This document shows positions 1-6,173 of a stretch of 6,173 nucleotides of DNA, in pieces. A program made the position numbers and the translations under genes. The notes below the pieces were generated by a model. The model was not told the origin of the DNA. It ran no database searches and saw only the letters and a list, made by a program, of their open reading frames with translations. Source of the DNA: JBCDBH01 sp039184055. GTDB lineage: Bacteria > Acidobacteriota > Thermoanaerobaculia > Multivoradales > J023. Position 1 is the stretch's first letter, and every line of letters starts with the position of its first letter. The stretch covers positions 1-6,173 of the forward strand of contig JBCDBH010000358.1 of NCBI GenBank assembly GCA_039184055.1, written 5' to 3'.

Positions 1-1
1 C

Positions 2-910
2 GAGCTCAACGCGGTCGTTGATGACCTCTCCGACGACGCGCGGCAACAGGCACAGGCGCTCGACCAGGCGTTTCGCATGATGTTTCGCTTCCAGCGTCGG
101 GTGAACAAGCTGGCGTTCGCGAACCGGCTCAAGATGGAGAAATACCTCGGCGACGGCGCCTTCTACTCGTCGCGTCACGCCCGCTCGATGCTCGTCGTCG
201 CGGTGCAGCTCCAACGCGCCTATCGCAAAGCGCTCGAACAAGGCCTGCCTTTCGATCGCGGTCTGCGTATCGCCATCAACCTCGGTCAATATCGTCTTCT
301 GCCGCTCGAAGCCGGCAACCACCAAGCACGTTACGAGTTCTTCGGTCATGGCCTGGTCGAGCTCTCCCGGCTCGCCACCGGCAAAGCGACACAGGAAATC
401 GACGAGTTGCGGACCTATTTGGTGGGTCAAGGCTACCCGGCGCAACAGGTGGCCGAGTTCTTCGCACCGCTCCTCCGTCGCGATACCGAGCTCGCAAACA
501 AGGCCGAGGAATCACGCGACTTCTACGCCTACATCAACGCCAACGGCAATTTGATCAACGAGGGCATCGCCGCCACCGAGCCCTTTGTCCATGCGCTCGG
601 GTTCTTTCCCGAGATCCACGCCGGTCACGGTGGTGGAGGCCGTGGCTATATCGTCGTCGAGGTCGACGGTGACAACGGCATGTCTCGTGTCGGGATTCGA
701 CGCCTCGGTGTCGCCACCTTCAAAGGGCTCGAAGCCATGCCGATCTACGAGATCGTCGATGCGGGCGATTGGACCCTGGTCACCGATCCAAAGGTCAGGT
801 TGCCCGCTGGGAGTTATAAAGCCATGCCCGCGCAGAAGCTCAACGAGGCACTCGACTGGCTGTGGGCGCAATCCCTCAAAAAACGTCTAAGCCAGGCGCC
901 GACGTCATGA
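2..910 (+). CDS. Class III nucleotide-cyclase-like domain protein, C-terminal part (5' end outside window)
   Basis: The frame is open to the left edge, so this is the C-terminal 302 residues of a longer protein; the Met at base 77 is probably internal. Residues 45-55 (MEKYLGDGAFY) match the class III cyclase strand carrying the second metal-binding Asp (D51). Residues 88-95 (LRIAINLG) match the following 'lRigihtG' strand. Residues 115-124 (GHGLVELSRL) align with 'GdtVNlAaRL', and residues 240-252 (FKGLEAMPIYEIV) match the end of the fold. The transition-state Asn position appears to be Val119, while Arg123 is kept. The substrate-specifying 'dyt' positions read Arg-Tyr-Glu. Activity is therefore doubtful, and a pseudo-cyclase or a different ligand is possible. 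Between Arg123 and the last strand there are about 118 residues where roughly 40 are usual, implying an insertion of about 75 residues that includes a Gly-rich HGGGGRG. No membrane segment is visible. The stop overlaps the purC ATG by 4 nt. The domain assignment is moderately sure; the function is unknown. Confidence 0.7.
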   Translation, partial: ELNAVVDDLSDDARQQAQALDQAFRMMFRFQRRVNKLAFANRLKMEKYLGDGAFYSSRHARSMLVVAVQLQRAYRKALEQGLPFDRGLRIAINLGQYRLLPLEAGNHQARYEFFGHGLVELSRLATGKATQEIDELRTYLVGQGYPAQQVAEFFAPLLRRDTELANKAEESRDFYAYINANGNLINEGIAATEPFVHALGFFPEIHAGHGGGGRGYIVVEVDGDNGMSRVGIRRLGVATFKGLEAMPIYEIVDAGDWTLVTDPKVRLPAGSYKAMPAQKLNEALDWLWAQSLKKRLSQAPTS

Positions 911-1791
911 CTCGGCACCCCGAACTGCTCTGGCAAGCCGACATCCCCGAGCTCCCGGCGCCGACTCGCGGCAAAGTGCGCGATGTCTTCGATCTCGGCG
1001 AGCGGCTACTGATCGTCGCCACCGACCGCATCTCGGCCTACGATCACAATCTACGTCCCGGGATTCCCGGCAAAGGCAAAATTCTCAACCTGTTGAGCAA
1101 CGTCTGGTTCGCCCGTCTAACCGACCTCGTGCCCAACCACCTCGTCGCCACCGACGTCGACGACTTCCCCGCCGTCTTGCAGCCGCACGCCGATCAGCTC
1201 CGTGATCGTGCCGTGGTGGTCGACAAAGCCGACGTCGTGCCCTACGAATGCGTAGCGCGTGGTTATCTCGCCGGCAGCGGCTATCGCGACTATCTGGCCA
1301 CCGGCGCGGTGTGTGGCGTCGCCCTGCCGCCGGGTCTCGAACGCGCCAGCCGTCTTCCCGAGCCCATCTTCACCCCCGCCACCAAGGCTCAGGAAGGACA
1401 CGACCAAAACGTCAGCTTCGAGGTCATGGCCAACGACATCGGCACCGAGCTCGCCACCCGTCTACGCGACCTCACCCTCGACCTCTACCGTCGAGGCGCC
1501 GAGCTCGCCGCGCAGGGTGGCCTGATCCTCGCCGATACCAAATTCGAGCTCGGCTTCATCGACGGCGAGCTCCACCTCGTCGACGAAGTCCTCACCCCCG
1601 ACTCGTCCCGCTACTGGGATCCCGAGCTGTGGCAACCCGGCACCGAACCCGATTCCTTCGACAAACAATACGTCCGTAACTGGCTCGACGACAGCGGGTG
1701 GGATCACGAATCGCCACCCCCCGAGCTCTCAGAAGAGGTCGTCGCCGGAACGCTGGCGCGCTATCGCGAGGCTTACGAGCGCTTGGTTTGA
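907..1791 (+). CDS. purC: Phosphoribosylaminoimidazole-succinocarboxamide (SAICAR) synthase
   Basis: A 294-residue cytosolic enzyme of de novo purine synthesis that joins CAIR and L-aspartate using ATP to give SAICAR. Visible family motifs are GKVRDVFD (22-29, nucleotide-binding N-terminal lobe), DRISAYD (40-46), IPGKGKIL (53-60), YECVARGYLAGSGYRDY (113-129), FTPATKAQEGHDQNVSF (155-171, first family signature), LADTKFELGF (208-217, second signature), DEVLTPDSSRYW (226-237) and SFDKQYVRNWL (250-260). The length fits the longer (about 300-residue) bacterial/yeast-like form and the gene is complete. The ATG at 907 was chosen because it precedes the conserved N-terminus and overlaps the upstream TGA as ATGA. 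This suggests translational coupling, since only a weak CAGG (893-896) lies upstream. An in-frame ATG at 862 would add 15 unconserved residues inside the upstream gene. The last eight codons are repeated in diverged form directly after the stop. Confidence 0.97.
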   Translation: MTRHPELLWQADIPELPAPTRGKVRDVFDLGERLLIVATDRISAYDHNLRPGIPGKGKILNLLSNVWFARLTDLVPNHLVATDVDDFPAVLQPHADQLRDRAVVVDKADVVPYECVARGYLAGSGYRDYLATGAVCGVALPPGLERASRLPEPIFTPATKAQEGHDQNVSFEVMANDIGTELATRLRDLTLDLYRRGAELAAQGGLILADTKFELGFIDGELHLVDEVLTPDSSRYWDPELWQPGTEPDSFDKQYVRNWLDDSGWDHESPPPELSEEVVAGTLARYREAYERLV

Positions 1792-1815
1792 GAGGCCTAC
1801 GAGTCGTTCGTCTAG
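1768..1815 (+). repeat. Diverged tandem repeat of the purC 3' end, 2 x 24 bp, each unit ending in a stop codon
   Basis: Copy one (1768-1791) encodes EAYERLV followed by TGA and is the true end of purC. Copy two (1792-1815) follows with no gap and in the same frame, and reads EAYESFV followed by TAG. By hand alignment 16 of 24 bases match. Two of the codon differences are synonymous (GCT/GCC and GTT/GTC). The EAYERL-type tail is typical of SAICAR synthases, so copy two looks like a duplicated or ancestral tail. Whether it is ever translated is unknown; it would require readthrough of the TGA. Confidence 0.7.
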
Positions 1816-1818
1816 AAT
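1788..1818 (+). promoter_or_regulatory. Possible sigma70-type promoter for hicBA
   Basis: TTGAGA (1788-1793) matches the TTGACA -35 consensus at five of six positions. TAGAAT (1813-1818) matches TATAAT at five of six. The spacer is 19 nt, longer than the ideal 17. The -35 box overlaps the purC stop and the -10 box contains the TAG of the repeated purC tail. A start near base 1825 would leave a very short leader that includes most or only part of the hicB Shine-Dalgarno sequence, which weakens the case. Transcription of hicBA by readthrough from purC is the alternative. Confidence 0.3.
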
Positions 1819-1823
1819 GGAAC

Positions 1824-1830
1824 GGGAGGT
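1824..1830 (+). promoter_or_regulatory. Shine-Dalgarno sequence of hicB
   Basis: GGGAGGT lies 5 nt before the ATG at 1836. It is the strongest ribosome binding site in the window and fixes the hicB start. It contrasts with the weak site ahead of the toxin gene hicA. Confidence 0.75.
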
Positions 1831-1835
1831 AGCGA

Positions 1836-2042
1836 ATGCGACAAGTTTTGATCTATCCCGGGGAAGACGGCTACTGGGTCGCCGAATGTCCGAGTCTTCC
1901 CGGCTGCGTCAGCCAGGGCGCCAACCGAGAGTCGGCTTTGGTCAATATCCGCGAAGCGATCGAGGTCTACGTCGAAGCTCTCGAGGAGGATGGTCTCACT
2001 GTCCCCGAGGAACGCTTCGACGCCTTGCTGGTGGCTGTTTGA
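1836..2042 (+). CDS. hicB: HicB-family antitoxin, short form
   Basis: A 68-residue protein with the HicB-like antitoxin fold (also known as UPF0150). The diagnostic stretch is DGYWVAECPSLPGCVSQG (11-28), followed by the helix ALVNIREAIEVYVEAL (34-49). In this family the protein binds and blocks its partner toxin HicA. It stops at about the end of the core fold and carries no C-terminal ribbon-helix-helix or helix-turn-helix domain, which longer HicB proteins use to repress their own promoter; how this pair would be autoregulated is therefore open. The start is set by the strong GGGAGGT site. The gene lies 44 bp after purC on the same strand, and its TGA overlaps the probable TTG start of hicA. 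Antitoxin-before-toxin is the reverse of the E. coli hicAB order, but is common in other bacteria. Confidence 0.9.
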   Translation: MRQVLIYPGEDGYWVAECPSLPGCVSQGANRESALVNIREAIEVYVEALEEDGLTVPEERFDALLVAV

Positions 2043-2260
2043 GCAAGCTTCCCCGTTTGTCTGGGCGTCAATGTGTCCGCGCGCTCGAAAAGCTCGGCTT
2101 TCACGTCAAACGGCAAAAAGGCAGCCATATCGTCCTTCGCCGTGACGATCCGTTTGCTCAAACCGTTGTCCCGGATCACAAAGAGCTGGATCGCGGCACC
2201 CTCCGAGCGATCCTGAGGCAAGCACAGATCTCTGTCGACGAGCTGATCGCGGCCCTTTGA
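2039..2260 (+). CDS. hicA: HicA-family mRNA interferase toxin, probable TTG start
   Basis: A 73-residue protein matching the HicA family: small toxins with a double-stranded-RNA-binding-like fold that cleave mRNA and so arrest translation. Visible features are the first helix region (SGRQCVRALEKLGF, 8-21), the catalytic motif KGSHIVL with His30 (27-33), and the tail RGTLRAILRQAQISVDELI (52-70). All expected core elements are present, so it looks intact. The only sensible start in this frame is the TTG at 2039-2041. It overlaps the hicB TGA (2040-2042) and gives MSKLPRLSG, a normal family N-terminus. GGTGG (2030-2034) is a weak ribosome site 4 nt upstream. The weak start codon and the overlap suggest that toxin translation depends on antitoxin translation. 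The stop lies 25 bp from the stop of convergent radA, with no convincing terminator hairpin between them. Confidence 0.88.
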   Translation: MSKLPRLSGRQCVRALEKLGFHVKRQKGSHIVLRRDDPFAQTVVPDHKELDRGTLRAILRQAQISVDELIAAL

Positions 2261-2285
2261 GAATCGTCTAACGAGCAGACCTCAG

Positions 2286-3641
2286 CTACGACCCGAACAC
2301 CAGCGGCCCGAGCTCGTCGATGTTCTCGAGCATCGACGCCGAGACCCCTTTCGGTACGTTGCGTTTCTCGACTCGGGGCACGAACACTCGTTCGAGCCCG
2401 AGCGCACCGATCTCACGCAGGCGAGCTTCGGTCTGCGACACCGGACGGACTTCGCCGAGCAAGCCGACCTCGCCGAGAAAGGCAGCGCCCTCGGGTAGGG
2501 AGCGCTCGCGGACCGCGCTGAGGATGGCGGCGGCGACCCCGAGGTCGACCGCGGGCTCTTTGAGCACCAGGCCCCCGACGACGTTGAGAAAGAGATCGAG
2601 CCCGGCCAGGTCGACACCGGCGAACCGCTGCAGCACGGCGGTCAACAACACGACACGATTGGTGTCCAGACCGATGACCATGCGTCGTGGTGACGGCAGG
2701 TTGGACGGCGCGACGAGCGCCTGAATCTCGACGAGTAGCGGTCGCGAGCCGTGCAGGCTGGCGACGACGGCGGATCCGGGATGGTTGCCCCGTCGTTGCG
2801 CGAGCAGCACCCGCGAGGGGTCTTTGACTTCGATCAGACCGACGTCCCGCATCTCGAAGAGCGCGACCTCACCGGTGGGACCGAAGCGGTTCTTTTGAGC
2901 ACGGAGCAGACGGAATTCGGCGCTGCGATCACCCTCGAAGGTGAGCACGGTATCGACCAGATGCTCGAGCGATTTCGGCCCGGCGATGTTGCCTTCTTTG
3001 GTGACGTGACCGACCAAGAAGAGCGCGGCTTCGTGCTCTTTGGCCCAGCCGACCAGACGCTCGGCACAGGTGCGCACCTGGCCGATCGAGCCGGGTGGGC
3101 CGTCGAGGGTTTCGCTGCGCAGGGCTTGAATCGAGTCGATCAACACCGCGCCGGGTCGTTCTTGATCGAGCGCGGCGAGCAAGGCTTCGAGCCCGGTCTC
3201 ACCGGCGACCAGCAGCCCGGCTTCGCGGCATCCCAACCGTTCGGCGCGTAACCTGAGCTGACGCGGCGACTCTTCGGCGCTGGCGTAGAGCACGCGGGTC
3301 CCGACACCTGCCAAGCGGTCACCGAGCTGAAGCAAGAGGGTGGATTTGCCGATGCCCGGCTCCCCCGCCAACAGCACCACGCCACCGGCGACCACGCCTC
3401 CACCGAGCACGCGATCGACCAGATCGAGACCACTCGGCCACCGTGACGCTCGCTCCTCGACGACTTCGGCGAGCGGCACGACGGTGCTCGGCACGGACCG
3501 GGCGACGGCCACGTCCTTCTTGCTCGGTGCCGCCTCTTCGACGTAGGTATCCCACTCCCCACACTCGGTGCAGCGACCGAGCCATCGCGGGCTGCGGTGC
3601 CCACAGCTCTGACAGACGAAGATGCTCTTGTTGGTCGCCAT
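2286..3641 (-). CDS. radA: DNA repair/recombination protein RadA
   Basis: A full-length 451-residue RadA (Sms), a RecA-related, hexameric, DnaB-like helicase that promotes branch migration during homologous recombination and repair. Domains in order: a four-Cys zinc finger (C10, C13, C24, C27); a RecA-like ATPase with Walker A GEPGIGKST (93-101), Walker B VLIDSIQ (166-172) and the RadA-specific KNRFG (250-254); and a C-terminal Lon-protease-like domain from about residue 290 (VVGGLVLKEPAVDLGVAAAI, 354-373). In the Lon-like part the region where related proteins often have Ser reads VDLGVAAAILSAV, in keeping with a structural rather than proteolytic role. GHVTKEGNIAG (211-221) is also typical. 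The gene starts 5 nt after the dnaB stop with no clear ribosome site, so it is probably co-transcribed and translationally coupled with dnaB. No frameshift is seen. Confidence 0.97.
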   Translation of the reverse strand: MATNKSIFVCQSCGHRSPRWLGRCTECGEWDTYVEEAAPSKKDVAVARSVPSTVVPLAEVVEERASRWPSGLDLVDRVLGGGVVAGGVVLLAGEPGIGKSTLLLQLGDRLAGVGTRVLYASAEESPRQLRLRAERLGCREAGLLVAGETGLEALLAALDQERPGAVLIDSIQALRSETLDGPPGSIGQVRTCAERLVGWAKEHEAALFLVGHVTKEGNIAGPKSLEHLVDTVLTFEGDRSAEFRLLRAQKNRFGPTGEVALFEMRDVGLIEVKDPSRVLLAQRRGNHPGSAVVASLHGSRPLLVEIQALVAPSNLPSPRRMVIGLDTNRVVLLTAVLQRFAGVDLAGLDLFLNVVGGLVLKEPAVDLGVAAAILSAVRERSLPEGAAFLGEVGLLGEVRPVSQTEARLREIGALGLERVFVPRVEKRNVPKGVSASMLENIDELGPLVFGS

Positions 3642-3646
3642 CGGGG

Positions 3647-5056
3647 CTACAGATCGGGCTCGTGGTGACGTTCGAGATTGCGGAAGGTGGTGTTCTCACC
3701 GATGAACACGAGATCAACGGTTCCGGTCTCACCATTACGATGCTTGGACACGATGAGCTCGGCCAGCCCTTTGACGTCGGGATCGTCGCGGGTGTACATC
3801 TCCTCGCGAAAGAGAAAGCACACCATGTCGGCGTCTTGCTCGATCGATCCCGACTCACGTAGATCGGCGAGCTGGGGTCGATGATCACCCGTGCGTCGCT
3901 CCGGGTTACGCGACAGCTGGGAGAGCGCGATCACCGGGATGTCGAGCTCCTTGGCCAACTGCTTGAGACCACGACTGATCGCCGCGATTTCGAGCTGCCG
4001 ACTCTCGTAACGGCCACCGGCCTGCATCAGCTGGAGGTAGTCGAGGATGAGCAACGACAGGCCTTTCTCGGCCTTCAAACGTCGCGACTTCGAAGCGATC
4101 TCGAGCAGGGTCGGATTGGGTGAATCGTCGATATAGAGCGGTGCTTTCGAGGTCTCACGCACTCGGTCGTAGAGCTTCTGCCACTGGTTCTCGGACAGGC
4201 GCCCGGCGCGTAGATTGCCGAACGGCAGATTGGTCTCGGAGGCCAACACACGTTGCACCAGCTCGTTCTCGCTCATCTCGAGCGAGAAGATGCCGACCGC
4301 CGAATCTTCACGCAGCGAGACGTGTTGTGCCACGTTGAGGGCGAAACTGGTTTTGCCCATGCCCGGCCGGCCGGCGATGATGATCAAGTTGCCCGCCACC
4401 AGACCCTGGGTCATCTCGTCCCACTCGTAGAAGCCGGTGGGCAGACCGATCATGCCCTTGCGTTCGGCGCGCTCCTCGAGATCGGCCATCGTGCTGCGAT
4501 ACACCGACGACAGCTCGGAAAAGCCCTTTTGCACCGCCTCTTCGCCGAGCGCCAGAATCGTCTTTTCGGCGTTGGCGAGCGCTTCGGCGGCATCGAGACC
4601 GCCATCGTACGAATCGCGGGTGATCTCGCCACAGGCGAGAATCAACCGGCGACGTACCGAGCGCTCCTTGACGATCTCCATATAGGAATCGAGCCGACCG
4701 AGATCGGGCAAATCGAGATCGAGACCGGCCAAATACGCCATGCCACCGACCTGCTCGAAGGTCGCCTTGTGCTCGAGACGCGCCTGGAGGGTACGAAGAT
4801 CGATCGCGGTGTTGTCGTCGTGCAGATCGAGCATCGCCTCGAAGATGCGCTGATGCCGCTCCAGATAGAAATCCTCGAGCGTCAAACGACCGGCGATGGT
4901 CGACATCACCTGGGGTTTGAGCAATACACCGGCGAGCACCGCGCGCTCGGATTCCTCCGAATGCGGGAGCGCCTGATCGATCTTCGGTGGCTCGTTCTTG
5001 GGCGGTCTCGAACCAAAGCCCTGGGTCGTGGCTGGCGGCATGGGGCCTGCGAGCAT
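3647..5056 (-). CDS. dnaB: Replicative DNA helicase DnaB
   Basis: A 469-residue homohexameric 5'-3' helicase that unwinds DNA at the replication fork and works with DnaG primase. The N-terminal DnaB domain spans roughly residues 28-130 (LPHSEESERAVLAGVLL at 30-46). A linker follows, then the RecA-like motor: Walker A GRPGMGKTS (229-237), FSLEMS (257-262), Walker B LLILDYLQLM (335-344), ALSQLSRNPERR (377-388), DLRESGSIEQDAD (398-410) and the conserved basic KHRNGETG (438-445). The length is normal and no intein interrupts the motor. The first 25 or so residues are Pro-rich and unconserved. Neither possible start has a strong ribosome site: Met1 (5054-5056) has none visible, and Met6 (5039-5041) has only a weak GCAGG. 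The true N-terminus may therefore be five residues shorter. It is the first gene of a dnaB-radA operon and is divergent from ettA. The rplI neighbour common upstream of dnaB is absent here. Confidence 0.97.
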   Translation of the reverse strand: MLAGPMPPATTQGFGSRPPKNEPPKIDQALPHSEESERAVLAGVLLKPQVMSTIAGRLTLEDFYLERHQRIFEAMLDLHDDNTAIDLRTLQARLEHKATFEQVGGMAYLAGLDLDLPDLGRLDSYMEIVKERSVRRRLILACGEITRDSYDGGLDAAEALANAEKTILALGEEAVQKGFSELSSVYRSTMADLEERAERKGMIGLPTGFYEWDEMTQGLVAGNLIIIAGRPGMGKTSFALNVAQHVSLREDSAVGIFSLEMSENELVQRVLASETNLPFGNLRAGRLSENQWQKLYDRVRETSKAPLYIDDSPNPTLLEIASKSRRLKAEKGLSLLILDYLQLMQAGGRYESRQLEIAAISRGLKQLAKELDIPVIALSQLSRNPERRTGDHRPQLADLRESGSIEQDADMVCFLFREEMYTRDDPDVKGLAELIVSKHRNGETGTVDLVFIGENTTFRNLERHHEPDL

Positions 5057-5079
5057 AACGCAGCGACGACCGGTGTGGC

Positions 5080-5086
5080 GTATACT
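5080..5086. promoter_or_regulatory. Possible -10 element(s) between divergent dnaB and ettA
   Basis: TATACT (5081-5086) on the + strand matches TATAAT at five of six positions and lies 82 nt before the ettA ATG. The palindromic core GTATAC (5080-5085) also gives TATACG on the - strand, 23 nt from the dnaB start. No good -35 hexamer is found at 15-19 nt spacing in the ettA direction. In the dnaB direction only a poor CTGATG (complement of 5104-5109) is seen. The call rests on the -10 match and its place in the only divergent intergenic gap. Confidence 0.3.
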
Positions 5087-5155
5087 CGGCGCCCCGTCTG
5101 GCTCATCAGAGCATTAGGCATGACCGCATCAACACCACTACCGACATTCGGTTTC

Positions 5156-5160
5156 AGGAG
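5156..5160 (+). promoter_or_regulatory. Shine-Dalgarno sequence of ettA
   Basis: AGGAG lies 8 nt before the ATG at 5169 and fixes the ettA start. A small inverted repeat, ACCGA-cat-TCGGT (5140-5152), ends 3 nt upstream of it and could form a short hairpin in the leader. Confidence 0.75.
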
Positions 5161-5168
5161 CGTCCGAG

Positions 5169-6173
<1,005 letters not shown>

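Noticed and set aside
862..906. Earlier purC start at 862
   Set aside because: It adds 15 unconserved residues inside the upstream gene. The ATG at 907 forms the usual ATGA overlap and sits just before the conserved N-terminus.
77..910. Treating the ATG at 77 as the true start of the first gene
   Set aside because: The frame is open from base 2 to the window edge, the first metal-binding part of the cyclase-like fold would lie further upstream, and no ribosome site precedes base 77.
1817..2038. Upstream extension of the hicA frame from an ATG at 1817, giving a 147-residue protein
   Set aside because: The added part is an out-of-frame reading of hicB and resembles nothing. HicA proteins are about 60-80 residues, which fits the TTG at 2039.
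2261..2285. Terminator between convergent hicA and radA
   Set aside because: Only a 4-bp GTCT/AGAC stem (2266-2269 with 2277-2280) is visible, with no T-run on either strand; too weak to call.
2751..3251. 166-codon open frame on the + strand inside radA
   Set aside because: It is antisense to the conserved RadA ATPase core and has no family features; it is a codon-bias shadow.

Overview
This 6.2 kb window is a compact, gene-dense piece of a high-GC bacterial chromosome (about 60-65 % GC by eye, with strong preference for GAG, CTC and NNC codons). The conserved proteins (PurC, RadA, DnaB, EttA) are clearly bacterial. The EttA resembles the proteobacterial type closely, so a high-GC proteobacterium or a relative is plausible, but the lineage cannot be fixed from this sequence alone. 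Two of the genes run off the window: the first at its 5' end and the last at its 3' end.

Layout. (1) Bases 2-910, + strand: the C-terminal 302 residues of a protein with a degenerate class III nucleotide-cyclase-like domain carrying an apparent insertion. (2) Bases 907-1791, + strand: purC (SAICAR synthase of purine synthesis), whose ATG overlaps the upstream stop as ATGA. (3) Bases 1768-1815: a diverged tandem copy of the last eight purC codons, including the stop. The second copy's TAG forms part of a possible -10 box. (4) Bases 1836-2260, + strand: a HicB-HicA toxin-antitoxin pair in antitoxin-first order. The toxin probably starts at a TTG overlapping the hicB stop. (5) Bases 2286-5056, - strand: a dnaB-radA operon (replicative helicase, then RadA recombination helicase) with only 5 nt between the genes. 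It converges on hicA with a 25 bp gap in which no convincing terminator is seen. (6) Bases 5057-5168: a 112 bp divergent intergenic region with a TATACT box that may serve one or both directions. (7) Bases 5169-6173, + strand: the first 335 residues of EttA, an ABC-F translation factor.

Functionally this is mostly housekeeping: nucleotide synthesis, replication, recombination repair and translation control. The accessory element is the HicBA pair placed directly behind purC. The least ordinary items are the cyclase-like protein translationally coupled to purC, the duplicated purC tail next to the hicBA start region, and the TTG/stop overlap linking toxin to antitoxin translation. I found no RNA gene, CRISPR array, insertion sequence or evident novel multi-gene system. 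No stretch longer than 300 bases lacks a gene.
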